Shown here piece after piece: positions 5,834-15,009 of a stretch of 15,666 bases of DNA. Made by a program: the position numbers and the translations under genes. The number at the start of each line of letters is the position of its first letter. Position 1 is the stretch's first letter. Source of the DNA: Pseudomonadota bacterium (GTDB taxonomy: Bacteria > Pseudomonadota > Gammaproteobacteria > Burkholderiales > Burkholderiaceae_D); the NCBI GenBank assembly GCA_023416415.1, contig JAEZHR010000404.1, positions 1 to 15,666 of the forward strand. Direction: 5' to 3'. A model generated the notes under the pieces. That model did not search any database, was not told the origin of the DNA, and saw only the letters and a list, made by a program, of their open reading frames with translations.

Positions 5834-6997
5834 ATGAACGCTCTCACCAACCTGCTGGACCTTGATCCCGCGCAGCTCCTGGCCTATTGTGCCGAGTTGG
5901 GTGAGAAGCCGTTTCGCGCGAAGCAGCTGCAGCGCTGGATCCACCAGTTCGGTGCCTCGGACTTCGATGCGATGACCGATCTGGCCAAGTCGCTGCGCGA
6001 CAAGCTCAGGACACGGGCGACGATCGCCGCGCCTGCGGTCATCAGCGACCATACTTCGAGCGACGGCACGCGCAAGTGGCTGGTTGACGTGGGACAGGGC
6101 AACGCGGTCGAAACCGTATTCATCCCGGAGGAAAATCGCGGCACCTTGTGCATCTCGACGCAGGCCGGTTGTGCGGTCAACTGCCGCTTCTGCTCGACCG
6201 GCAAGCAAGGGTTTTCGCGCAATCTCAGGGTCTCGGAGATCATCGGCCAGCTTTGGATGGCAGAGTTTGCCCTGCGCAAGAGCAAGGGAGTCGAGCCCGG
6301 TCCAAAGGGCGAGCGCCAGATCACCAACGTCGTGATGATGGGCATGGGCGAGCCGCTGCTGAATTTTGAGCCGACCGTGACAGCGCTCAAGCTGATGCTC
6401 GACGATAACGCCTACGGCCTGTCGCGTCGCCGCGTGACGCTTTCAACGTCTGGTGTGGTGCCGATGATCGACCGCCTGGCGCGTGAATGTCCGGTCGCGC
6501 TGGCCGTGTCCCTCCATGCGTCAAACGATGCCCTGCGCGATGGCCTGGTGCCGCTCAACCGCAAGCATCCGCTGGCAGACCTGATGGCGGCATGCCGTCG
6601 CTATCTCGAATTCGCTCCGCGCGACTTCATCACTTTCGAATATTGCATGCTTGACGGCGTCAACGACTCCGATGCGCATGCCCGCGAACTGATTGCACTG
6701 GTGCGCAAGCACGACGTGCCTTGCAAGTTCAATCTGATCCCGTTCAACCCGTTTCCGGAATCCGGGCTGGTGCGCTCAAACAATGCGCGCATCAAGGCCT
6801 TCGGCCAGATCCTCATCGATGCCGGTATCGTCACCACGATCCGCAAGACACGCGGCGACGACATCGACGCTGCCTGCGGTCAGCTGGCAGGCGAGGTGCA
6901 GGACCGCACCCGGGTGCAGCAGCGGATGCAGAAGATGGCCGATTATCAGAAAAAATACGGCCCCGATTTCGGACGCATAGTGGAGGTGAATCGGTGA
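5834..6997 (+). CDS. rlmN: Dual-specificity 23S rRNA/tRNA adenine-C2 methyltransferase RlmN
   Basis: RlmN is a radical-SAM enzyme that makes m2A2503 in 23S rRNA and m2A37 in some tRNAs, which tunes decoding accuracy. The 387-residue product (E. coli 384) has the cluster motif CAVNCRFC with Cys113, Cys117 and Cys120. The two mechanistic cysteines are Cys106 (TLCIST) and Cys348 (DAACGQL), matching E. coli Cys118 and Cys355. MMGMGEPLLN (168-177) and the late KTRGDDIDAACG segment are hallmark motifs. Having both mechanistic cysteines separates it from radical-SAM relatives of other function. It starts 52 nt after ndk and its TGA overlaps the pilF GTG. Confidence 0.95.
   Translation: MNALTNLLDLDPAQLLAYCAELGEKPFRAKQLQRWIHQFGASDFDAMTDLAKSLRDKLRTRATIAAPAVISDHTSSDGTRKWLVDVGQGNAVETVFIPEENRGTLCISTQAGCAVNCRFCSTGKQGFSRNLRVSEIIGQLWMAEFALRKSKGVEPGPKGERQITNVVMMGMGEPLLNFEPTVTALKLMLDDNAYGLSRRRVTLSTSGVVPMIDRLARECPVALAVSLHASNDALRDGLVPLNRKHPLADLMAACRRYLEFAPRDFITFEYCMLDGVNDSDAHARELIALVRKHDVPCKFNLIPFNPFPESGLVRSNNARIKAFGQILIDAGIVTTIRKTRGDDIDAACGQLAGEVQDRTRVQQRMQKMADYQKKYGPDFGRIVEVNR
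6982..6986 (+). promoter_or_regulatory. Ribosome-binding site deciding the pilF start
   Basis: GGAGG lies inside the end of rlmN with a 7-base spacer to GTG at 6994. This near-ideal site supports the GTG start over the ATG at 7009. Confidence 0.65.
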
Positions 6998-7788
6998 GAA
7001 TCGTGCGCATGGTTTTCCTCCTTGCGGCGAGTGCCGCACTAGGTCTGGTCGCCGGTTGTGCCACCGGTTCCGGCGTTGGTGCACCCGAGTCGGCTGCACG
7101 CGCCGCGCAGGAGGATGCCGAGCGGCTCGCACGCATTCGTCTTCAGCTGGCGGTAGGCTACTACCAGCAGGGGCAGTCTCAAACCGCCCTGGACGAATTG
7201 CGCCGTGCGCTGCAGGCTGATCCCCGCCTGGCCGATGCCTACAGCCTGCGAGGCCTGATCCAGATGGACATGGACGAGAACCGGCAAGCCGAAGAGAGCT
7301 TTCAGCAGGCATTGAAGCTGGCGCCGAATTCTCCCGACTACAACAACAACTATGGCTGGTTCCTTTGCCAGACCGGGCGTGAACGACAGTCGCTCGTCTA
7401 TTTCGAGAACGCAGCCAGGGAGCGGAGCTACCGATCGCCAGCAAAGGCCTACAGCAATGCAGGGGTCTGCAGCCTGAGGCTCAAGGACGCCGCAGCAGCG
7501 GAGCGTTACTTCAACCTGGCCTATCAAATCGAACCCGGCCACGGCCCTGCCAATCTGAACCTTGCGCGCCTGCTGCATCTGCGCGGCGACAATGAGCGCG
7601 CCCGCTTCCACGTCAGCCGCTTGCTCAAGACGGAGGACGTGAGTCCGGAAGCGCTGCTGCTGGCGATCCGTATCGAGCGCAAGCTCGAGAACCGGATCGA
7701 AGAAGAGCGGTTGGCCACACAGTTGCGCCGCGTTTACCCGGACTCGGCGGAATTTGCCGCTTATCAGCGGGGAACATTCGATGAGTGA
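6994..7788 (+). CDS. pilF: Type IV pilus biogenesis lipoprotein PilF/PilW (TPR protein)
   Basis: PilF/PilW is an outer-membrane lipoprotein pilotin that places and multimerises the PilQ secretin. The 264-residue product opens with a lipoprotein signal peptide ending LVAGC (Cys22). Several tetratricopeptide repeats follow across about 46-200, visible as LQLAVGYYQQGQSQTALDEL, AYSLRGLIQMDMDENRQAEE and ANLNLARLLHLRGDNERARF. DYNNNYGWFLCQTGR is typical of this family. It starts with GTG overlapping the rlmN stop and ends 8 nt inside rodZ, so the three genes are translationally linked. The position between rlmN and rodZ is the conserved place of pilF in beta- and gammaproteobacteria. Whether the strain makes type IV pili cannot be seen here. 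Confidence 0.9.
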   Translation: MRIVRMVFLLAASAALGLVAGCATGSGVGAPESAARAAQEDAERLARIRLQLAVGYYQQGQSQTALDELRRALQADPRLADAYSLRGLIQMDMDENRQAEESFQQALKLAPNSPDYNNNYGWFLCQTGRERQSLVYFENAARERSYRSPAKAYSNAGVCSLRLKDAAAAERYFNLAYQIEPGHGPANLNLARLLHLRGDNERARFHVSRLLKTEDVSPEALLLAIRIERKLENRIEEERLATQLRRVYPDSAEFAAYQRGTFDE

Positions 7789-8773
7789 CTCACATATCAA
7801 CGACACCTTACCGGGTGACAATCAAGAACTCGCTACTTCCGCGCCCGAGCCGGTGTCTCCGGGCGCCCGCCTGGCCGCCGAACGCGAAGCCAATGGCTGG
7901 ACCATCGAACAGGTCGCGGCCTATCTGAAGCTGGCGCCACGTCAGGTGGTGGCAATCGAGAAGGACGACTATGCGGCGCTGCCCGGAATGCCGATCGCGC
8001 GTGGCTTCGTGCGCTCCTATGCCAAGCTCCTGAAAGTTGATGCCGCGCCCTTGCTGGTGCAAATGGGCGGCGAACCGGGACGCGGGCAAGAAACCTTGCG
8101 ACCGACGGATGATTTGTCGGCGCCGTTTTCGGAGGCGCGCATTCCATCGATGAGCGAAAAGTCGGGACTGTCATCTGCATGGGTGATCGGAATCCTGCTG
8201 GTAGTGCTGCTCGGGGTTGCCTTCTGGGCGTTCCGCGACCAGGGCGGCACTGCGCCGCAGCCGCTGCCTGCGCCTGAAGCGAGCGAACCTGCGGCGAGTG
8301 AAGCTGTGGCTGAATATGCCAATGCGGTACAGGAGGAATTGGCTGTGTCGTCTGCGTCCGCAGACGACGTGAATCCGGCTGCCGCAGATGCCCCCGCCAC
8401 CAGTGCCGTCGCTCCAGCAGTGCAGCAGGCCGTGCCGACTCCTGTGCCCACTCCGGCGGTAGCTCCAGCGCCCGCGCCCGCAGTGCCTGCGCCGCAATCG
8501 GCAACCCCGCCCGCAAGTGCGCATGTGGCCGGTGCAGACGTCCTGAGATTGACCATGCGCGAAGAGTCCTGGATCGAAGTTCGACGCGGCGCTGGCGAGG
8601 ATCCCGTCGTGTCGCGGCTGGCGCAGCCGGGCGAAAATATTTCGATCGCGATGAGCGAGCCGGTGGAACTGGTGGTCGGCAATGTGAGCGGCGTCGACGC
8701 GACCTTGCGCGGCAAACCGCTGGCACTCAAGGGCATCGGGACTTCAAATGTTGCCCGCCTGCGTGTGAAGTGA
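7781..8773 (+). CDS. rodZ: Cytoskeleton protein RodZ (HTH, one TM segment, DUF4115)
   Basis: RodZ links the MreB cytoskeleton to the inner-membrane elongasome and helps to set rod shape. The 330-residue product has a cytoplasmic helix-turn-helix domain (about 28-95, with GARLAAEREANGWTIEQVA and the FVRSYAKLL segment), one transmembrane segment at about 132-151 (WVIGILLVVLLGVAFWAF), a low-complexity Ala/Pro periplasmic linker (about 158-248, with PTPVPTPAVAPAPAPA) and a C-terminal beta domain (about 253-330, LRLTMREESWIEVR onward). The ATG at 7781 overlaps the end of pilF by 8 nt and has GGGGA upstream (7769-7773). An in-frame ATG at 7754 lies further back and is less well placed. Confidence 0.9.
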   Translation: MSDSHINDTLPGDNQELATSAPEPVSPGARLAAEREANGWTIEQVAAYLKLAPRQVVAIEKDDYAALPGMPIARGFVRSYAKLLKVDAAPLLVQMGGEPGRGQETLRPTDDLSAPFSEARIPSMSEKSGLSSAWVIGILLVVLLGVAFWAFRDQGGTAPQPLPAPEASEPAASEAVAEYANAVQEELAVSSASADDVNPAAADAPATSAVAPAVQQAVPTPVPTPAVAPAPAPAVPAPQSATPPASAHVAGADVLRLTMREESWIEVRRGAGEDPVVSRLAQPGENISIAMSEPVELVVGNVSGVDATLRGKPLALKGIGTSNVARLRVK

Positions 8774-8779
8774 AGGGGA
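8774..8779 (+). promoter_or_regulatory. Ribosome-binding site deciding the ispG start
   Basis: AGGGGA starts directly after the rodZ stop and lies 5 bases before the ATG at 8785. It favours this ATG over the GTG at 8770, which overlaps the rodZ stop and would place the site inside the coding sequence. Confidence 0.6.
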
Positions 8780-8784
8780 CGAAC

Positions 8785-10044
<1,260 letters not shown>

Positions 10045-10059
10045 GCCGCCTTATCGAGC

Positions 10060-11412
10060 ATGTCAGAGAACAGGAAGACGGGAAAAATTTCCGGCGTCAA
10101 GGGTATGAACGACATCCTGCCGGCCGATGCGCCGCTGTGGGAGCTGTTCGAGAACACCGTGCAATCGGTGCTGAAGAGCTACGGCTATCAGCAGATCCGC
10201 ACGCCCATCGTCGAGCCGACTGCGCTGTTCGCGCGCGGCCTGGGCGAGGTAACGGACATCGTCGAAAAGGAAATGTACTCCTTCGTCGACACCATGAACG
10301 GCGACAACCTGACCCTGCGTCCGGAAAATACGGCAGGCGTGGTGCGCGCCGCGATCGAACACAATCTGACCTACGATGGCCCGAAGCGCCTGTGGTACGC
10401 AGGTCCGATGTTCCGTCACGAACGGCCACAGCGCGGGCGTTACCGCCAGTTCCACCAGGTCGGCGCCGAGGCGCTCGGTTTCTCCGGCCCGGATGTGGAT
10501 GCCGAACTGATCCTGCTGTGTCAACGCCTGTGGGATGACCTCGGTTTGACCGGCATCCGTCTTGAGCTGAACTCAATCGGCGATGCCGCAGAGCGGAATC
10601 GTCACCGTGCCGATCTGATCGCCTACTTCGAGAAGCATGCTGACCTGCTGGACGAAGATGCACGGCGCCGCCTGCACAGCAATCCGCTGCGTATCCTTGA
10701 TACCAAGAACCCGGCGATGCAGGACATGGTGAACAAGGCCCCCAAGCTGCTCGATTACCTCGGCGAGGAGTCGCTGGCCCACTTCGAGGGCGTGCAGAAG
10801 ATCCTGCGCCACTATGCCGTGCCCTTCACGATCAACCCGCGCCTGGTACGCGGCATGGACTATTACAACCGCACCGTGTTCGAGTGGGTGACCGATCAAC
10901 TGGGGGCGCAGGGTACGGTTTGCGGCGGCGGTCGTTACGATCCGCTGATCGAAATGTGCGGCGGCAAGCCGACGCCGGCAGCGGGCTTTGCAATGGGAGT
11001 CGAACGCCTGCTGGAGTTGATGAAGGCATCCGGCGAGCAGTTCACGCCAAATCAATGCGACGTCTACGTCGTGCATCAGGGCGAGACCGCGCAATTGCAA
11101 GCTTTCGTCGTCGCCGAACGCTTGCGTGACGCCGGACTCGACGTGATTCTGCATTGTGCGGCGGCCGGAGCCGGTTCCAGCTTCAAGTCGCAAATGAAAC
11201 GCGCCGATGCCAGCGGAGCGAGCTATGCGGTCATCCTCGGCGAGGACGAACTGGCGCGCGGCGAAGCTGCGGTCAAGGACCTGCACGAAGGCAGTCAGAC
11301 CGCCGTGCCGTTTGAAGGCCTCATCGATTATCTGGTTGGCCAGATCAGCGGCGCTCACGACCACGATCACGACGAAAATTGCGATTGCGGACAACCCCAT
11401 CACCATCATTGA
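10060..11412 (+). CDS. hisS: Histidyl-tRNA synthetase, with His/Cys-rich C-terminal tail
   Basis: HisS is a class II aminoacyl-tRNA synthetase that charges tRNA-His. The 450-residue product (E. coli 424) has motif 2 around LWYAGPMFRHERPQRGRYRQF (start 111), TLRPENTAG (85-93), the histidine-specific signature LVRGMDYYNRTVFEW (262-276), motif 3 AAGFAMGVERLL (307-318) and an anticodon-binding domain from about 333. After the fold ends near 430 it has an extra tail, GAHDHDHDENCDCGQPHHHH, with seven His, two Cys and five acidic residues, like a metal-binding segment. The tail shares the same frame and runs directly to the TGA. It is not part of the usual catalytic or anticodon domains. It starts 15 nt after ispG. 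Confidence 0.95.
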   Translation: MSENRKTGKISGVKGMNDILPADAPLWELFENTVQSVLKSYGYQQIRTPIVEPTALFARGLGEVTDIVEKEMYSFVDTMNGDNLTLRPENTAGVVRAAIEHNLTYDGPKRLWYAGPMFRHERPQRGRYRQFHQVGAEALGFSGPDVDAELILLCQRLWDDLGLTGIRLELNSIGDAAERNRHRADLIAYFEKHADLLDEDARRRLHSNPLRILDTKNPAMQDMVNKAPKLLDYLGEESLAHFEGVQKILRHYAVPFTINPRLVRGMDYYNRTVFEWVTDQLGAQGTVCGGGRYDPLIEMCGGKPTPAAGFAMGVERLLELMKASGEQFTPNQCDVYVVHQGETAQLQAFVVAERLRDAGLDVILHCAAAGAGSSFKSQMKRADASGASYAVILGEDELARGEAAVKDLHEGSQTAVPFEGLIDYLVGQISGAHDHDHDENCDCGQPHHHH

Positions 11413-11424
11413 CGGCAAGACACC

Positions 11425-12072
11425 ATGGCATACGATCTAGAAGAACAGGAACAGCTCGCCACCCTCAAGGCCTGGTGGGCGCAGTACGGCAACCTCGTGA
11501 CGTGGGTGCTGATCATCGTGCTGGCAGGCTATGCCGCCTGGAGCGGCTGGCAGTATTACCAGCGTAACCAGGCCACTCAGGCCGCGCAGTTGTACGCCGA
11601 GTTGCAGAAAGCGCGTGGCAGCGGAGACCCGGCGCGTGTGCAGCGCGTAGCGACCGACCTGCTTGAACGCTTCAACGGAACCGCCTATGCGCCGATGGCC
11701 GCGCTGCTGGCTGCTCAGAGCGCATTCGAGGCCAAGGACATGGATGTCGCCAGAAATCGCCTGCAGTGGGTGATCGAAAACGGAGATGACGAAGCAAAGG
11801 CACTTGCGCGTCTGCGCCTGGCCGGCGTTTTGCTGGATGAAAAGGCCTACGACCAGGCGCTGAAGGTGCTGGATGCGAAGGTTCCGGACGAGTTCGCGGG
11901 ACTGGTGGCCGACCGGCGTGGCGACATCCTGGTCGCGCAGGAGCGCATCGAGGATGCACGCAAGGCCTACGAGACGGCGCTGGAGGGCATCGGCCCGTCG
12001 AATCCGGGGCGGGCATTGATCCGCCTGAAGCTGGAGGCCATTGGAGGCGGCGCAGAAAAATCCGCGGCCTGA
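11425..12072 (+). CDS. yfgM: YfgM-family membrane protein, ancillary SecYEG translocon subunit
   Basis: The 215-residue protein has a short cytoplasmic start (MAYDLEEQEQLATLKAWWAQYG), one transmembrane segment at about 23-45 (LVTWVLIIVLAGYAAWSGW) and a periplasmic TPR-like helical domain (about 55-200, with ARLRLAGVLLDEKAYDQALK and GDILVAQERIEDARKAYETA). In E. coli, YfgM binds SecYEG and the chaperone PpiD and helps proteins through the periplasm. The position between hisS and bamB is the conserved one. It starts 12 nt after hisS with no strong Shine-Dalgarno, so coupling to hisS is likely. Confidence 0.88.
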   Translation: MAYDLEEQEQLATLKAWWAQYGNLVTWVLIIVLAGYAAWSGWQYYQRNQATQAAQLYAELQKARGSGDPARVQRVATDLLERFNGTAYAPMAALLAAQSAFEAKDMDVARNRLQWVIENGDDEAKALARLRLAGVLLDEKAYDQALKVLDAKVPDEFAGLVADRRGDILVAQERIEDARKAYETALEGIGPSNPGRALIRLKLEAIGGGAEKSAA

Positions 12073-12100
12073 CAAGAAAAACAGGAAAAAAGGGGAATCC

Positions 12101-13249
12101 ATGGGTAATGCCGTAAAGCTGACCTGCGTCGGCATGCTTGTTCTGCTGACGGGCTGTTCTTCACTGAACCCGTTCGCCGCCAAGAAGGCGCCGCGCAACC
12201 CGCCTGCCGAGCTGCAGGCGATTCAGGCTACGCTGCCGGTGCGTACCGCATGGCGCGTGAATATCGGCAGTGCGGGGCGTTACAGCTTCACGCCTGCGCC
12301 GGTTGGTGACAGTCTTCTGGTGGCCGCGGCCGATGGCGCCCTCGCGCGGATTGATGCCGCCAGCGGTCGTGTGCTCTGGCGCATTGACACCGGGGTGCCC
12401 TTGACTGCGGGCGTCGGTGCCGATGCCGGCACCGTTGCAGTGGTGGGCGATAAGGGGCAGGTTCTGGCCTTTGACCTCAACGGGAAAAAGCGCTGGAGCA
12501 CGCAGGCGCCAAGCGAGGTGCTGTCTGCGCCAGCGGTCGGGCAGGGAGTGGTTGTTGTGCGTAGCGTGGACAACCGCATCGCGGCCTACGATGCCGAGAC
12601 CGGCGAGCAGCGCTGGATCGCACAGCGCACGGCGCCACCCTTGACCTTGCGCAGCGCGCCGGGCATCGAGATCGTCGACCAGACTGCAATCGTCGCTTTG
12701 CCCGGCGGGCGACTGTCCGCCCTGGCCCTCAATAACGGCGGTCCGCGTTGGGAAGTCGCCATTGGCGAGCCGCGCGGAACCACCGAACTTGAACGCATTG
12801 CGGACCTGTCGGGGGCGCCAGTCATTGCCGGGAGCGATGTTTGCGCCGTGGCTTATCAGGGTCGTATTGCCTGCATTGATCTGGCTCGAGGCCTGGCTCG
12901 CTGGGCGCGTGAAATGGCAAGCGAGGTTGGGGTTGGCGTAGATGCGCGTCTCGTCTATGCGATCGACCGCAACAGCGCCGTCCACGCGTTCGCTCGCGAC
13001 ACCGGATCCAGCGTCTGGCGCAACAACAGCCTGGCCAATCGCAGGCTTTCCACGCCTGCCCCTCTGAACGGGGCGGTGGCGGTCGGCGATTTCCAAGGGT
13101 ATGTCCATTTCCTCTCCCCAGAGGACGGCGCGCCGCTTGCGCGCGTCGAAACCGATGGCAGCCCCGTCAAGGCTGCGATGCCGGTTGCCGACCGCATGGC
13201 CGTGTTCCAGACACAGGGCGGTAGCGTGGTCGCACTGGTTACTGAATAA
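12101..13249 (+). CDS. bamB: Outer membrane protein assembly factor BamB (lipoprotein, beta-propeller)
   Basis: BamB is a lipoprotein of the BAM complex that inserts beta-barrel proteins into the outer membrane. The 382-residue product has a signal peptide with lipobox LLTGC (Cys19) and then PQQ-type beta-propeller repeats. These are visible as GALARIDAASGRVLWRIDTG, VLAFDLNGKKRWSTQ, RIAAYDAETGEQRWIAQ, RLSALALNNGGPRWEVAIG and RIACIDLARGLARWARE. The ATG at 12101 is chosen because it puts the signal peptide first and has the purine-rich site AGGGGA at 12091-12096. The frame is open back to 12041 inside yfgM but has no signal-like start there. It lies 28 nt after yfgM and 7 nt before der. Confidence 0.93.
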   Translation: MGNAVKLTCVGMLVLLTGCSSLNPFAAKKAPRNPPAELQAIQATLPVRTAWRVNIGSAGRYSFTPAPVGDSLLVAAADGALARIDAASGRVLWRIDTGVPLTAGVGADAGTVAVVGDKGQVLAFDLNGKKRWSTQAPSEVLSAPAVGQGVVVVRSVDNRIAAYDAETGEQRWIAQRTAPPLTLRSAPGIEIVDQTAIVALPGGRLSALALNNGGPRWEVAIGEPRGTTELERIADLSGAPVIAGSDVCAVAYQGRIACIDLARGLARWAREMASEVGVGVDARLVYAIDRNSAVHAFARDTGSSVWRNNSLANRRLSTPAPLNGAVAVGDFQGYVHFLSPEDGAPLARVETDGSPVKAAMPVADRMAVFQTQGGSVVALVTE

Positions 13250-13256
13250 GGAACTC

Positions 13257-14603
13257 ATGAAGCCGGTAATTGCACTTGTCGGACGCCCGAACGTCGGCAA
13301 ATCCACGTTGTTCAACCGGCTGACCCGGTCGCGTGATGCGCTCGTGGCCGACCTCCCCGGCCTGACCCGAGACCGCCACTATGGCGAGGGGCGGGTCGGC
13401 GAACGCCCATTTCTTGTCATCGATACAGGTGGTTTCGAGCCGGTGGCAAAGGAAGGGATCATGGCGGAGATGGCCAAGCAGACCAAGCAGGCCGTGGCCG
13501 AGGCCGACGTCGTCTTGTTCATCGTCGATGGCCGCCAGGGGATGACTCCGCACGACAAGACCATCACCGATTTTCTGCGCAAGTCGAATCGGCATGTCAT
13601 GCTGGTCGTCAACAAGGCCGAAGGCATGCGGTATACATCGGTGACTGCCGATTTCTACGAGCTCGGCCTGGGTGATCCTTACGTCATTTCCGCTGCGCAC
13701 GGCGACGGCGTGACCGATCTGGTCAACGAGGCTCTTGACGCCGCAACTGCTGCTGCCCCGGTCGAAGTCGAGGCGGACGGACAGGACAAGGGCGTTCGCA
13801 TTGCGATTGTAGGGCGGCCGAATGTAGGCAAGTCGACGCTGATCAACACCCTGCTGGGCGAGGAGCGCGTGATCGCGTTCGACATGCCCGGCACCACGCG
13901 CGACTCGATCGAAATTCCGTTCGAGCGTGACGGGAAGCACTACACTCTGATCGACACGGCGGGCATTCGCAGGCGCGGCAAGGTCTTCCAGGCGGTCGAA
14001 AAGTTTTCTGTCGTCAAGACCCTGCAGTCGATCTCGGAAGCCAATGTCGTGGTCCTTCTGCTGGATGCGAGCCAGGACATCTCCGAACAAGACGCCCATA
14101 TTGCAGGCTTCGTGCTGGAGTCCGGCCGCGCTCTGGTGGTCGGGGTGAATAAATGGGACGGACTGGATGCCGAACGGCGTGATGCCATCAAGATGGACAT
14201 CGAGCGCAAGTTGAGTTTTCTGTTTTTCGCCAAGTTTCACTTCATCTCCGCCCTGAAGGGCAGTGGCATCGCGCCCCTGATGAGGTCGGTGGACGCGGCA
14301 TACGCGGCCGCGACTGCAAAGCTGTCCACGCCGCGCCTGACGCGCGCCCTCGAGGTAGCCGTCGAACGGCAGCAACCGCGCCGCAAAGGGTCGATCCGGC
14401 CAAAGCTGCGCTATGCGCACCAGGGGGGGCAGAATCCGCCAATTGTGGTCATCCATGGCAATGCGCTGGAAGCCATCGACGACAATTACCGCCGCTATCT
14501 GGAGAAACACTTTCGTGAAACTTTTTCACTGATCGGGACTCCATTGCGTATTGAACTGCGTTCAAGCAAGAATCCGTTCGTGCGGAGCGGGGAAAAGAGT
14601 TGA
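13257..14603 (+). CDS. der: Ribosome biogenesis GTPase Der (EngA), two G domains
   Basis: Der is an essential double GTPase needed for late 50S subunit assembly. The 448-residue product has G domain 1 with GRPNVGKST (9-17), DTGG (56-59) and NKAE (119-122). A linker at about 163-180 is followed by G domain 2 with GRPNVGKST (186-194), DTAG (233-236) and NKWD (298-301). A KH-like RNA-binding domain covers about 354-440 (TPRLTRALE through RIELRSSKNPF). The ATG at 13257 lies 7 nt after bamB with AAGGAA just upstream. The frame is open back to 13101 inside bamB, but the G domain begins immediately at 13257, so that extension is not used. Confidence 0.96.
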   Translation: MKPVIALVGRPNVGKSTLFNRLTRSRDALVADLPGLTRDRHYGEGRVGERPFLVIDTGGFEPVAKEGIMAEMAKQTKQAVAEADVVLFIVDGRQGMTPHDKTITDFLRKSNRHVMLVVNKAEGMRYTSVTADFYELGLGDPYVISAAHGDGVTDLVNEALDAATAAAPVEVEADGQDKGVRIAIVGRPNVGKSTLINTLLGEERVIAFDMPGTTRDSIEIPFERDGKHYTLIDTAGIRRRGKVFQAVEKFSVVKTLQSISEANVVVLLLDASQDISEQDAHIAGFVLESGRALVVGVNKWDGLDAERRDAIKMDIERKLSFLFFAKFHFISALKGSGIAPLMRSVDAAYAAATAKLSTPRLTRALEVAVERQQPRRKGSIRPKLRYAHQGGQNPPIVVIHGNALEAIDDNYRRYLEKHFRETFSLIGTPLRIELRSSKNPFVRSGEKS

Positions 14604-14745
14604 GCGCGCTGCAAGTTCCGGACCAAACGGCCCGGTTTCTGGCGATGGATGCGAAAATCGATTACATTCGTGTTCATCGTTTTCCGGCACTTGAAATTTG
14701 CCGGTCCGCCTCCAACTCCACTTACAACATAACAATGGAGCTTCC
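14604..14745. promoter_or_regulatory. Intergenic leader between der and hfq
   Basis: This 142-base noncoding region is the largest gap in the window. It is richer in A/T than the genes around it and contains a 6-bp inverted repeat at 14684-14704. It ends with GGAG (14737-14740), 5 bases before the hfq ATG. It very likely carries a promoter for hfq-hflX, but I could not find a -35/-10 pair with normal spacing, so no hexamers are assigned. Confidence 0.5.
14684..14704 (+). repeat. Inverted repeat in the hfq leader
   Basis: CCGGCA (14684-14689) and TGCCGG (14699-14704) form a perfect 6-bp stem around the A/T-rich 9-nt loop CTTGAAATT. It lies 41 bases before the hfq ATG. No T-run follows, so it is not a terminator for der. 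It could be an RNA hairpin in the hfq leader or a DNA operator. Confidence 0.5.
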
Positions 14746-14982
14746 ATGAGCAATAAAGGGCAATTACTACAAGACCCCTTCCTCAACGCCTTACGCAAAG
14801 AGCACGTCCCGGTTTCGATCTATCTCGTCAACGGCATCAAACTGCAGGGCCACATCGAGTCCTTCGATCAATACGTGGTTCTGCTTCGCAACACCGTCAC
14901 CCAGATGGTGTACAAGCACGCTATCTCGACCGTCGTGCCGGCCCGTGCAGTCAACATCAATGCCGAGTCCTCTTCTGAATAG
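14746..14982 (+). CDS. hfq: RNA chaperone Hfq
   Basis: Hfq is a hexameric Sm-like protein that pairs small RNAs with mRNAs. The 78-residue product has Sm1 (VSIYLVNGIKLQGHIESFDQ, start 23) and Sm2 (YKHAISTVVP, 56-65). Residues for proximal-face U-rich RNA binding are present (Gln9, Gln42, Lys57, His58, with Tyr43 in place of the E. coli Phe). The rim patch is RKEH (17-20) where E. coli has RRER. The C-terminal tail is short (NINAESSSE) compared with the 102-residue E. coli protein. The start at 14746 has GGAG 5 bases upstream. An in-frame extension to 14698 lies in the hairpin region and is unlikely. hflX follows 27 nt later, in the usual order. Confidence 0.97.
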   Translation: MSNKGQLLQDPFLNALRKEHVPVSIYLVNGIKLQGHIESFDQYVVLLRNTVTQMVYKHAISTVVPARAVNINAESSSE

Positions 14983-15009
14983 CCATACAGGGATCCGCCT
15001 GGTTTTCAC

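Noticed and set aside
8380..8520. Tandem repeat in rodZ
   Set aside because: It is a Pro/Ala-rich low-complexity linker, normal for the periplasmic part of RodZ, without a clean repeat unit.
12161..13315. Long open frame on the - strand opposite bamB
   Set aside because: Same reason: it is fully antisense to a recognised gene in GC-rich DNA and has no recognisable protein features.
13239..14510. Long open frame on the - strand (423 codons) opposite der
   Set aside because: It is the mirror of a strongly conserved GTPase gene, with no family features of its own and no start signal.
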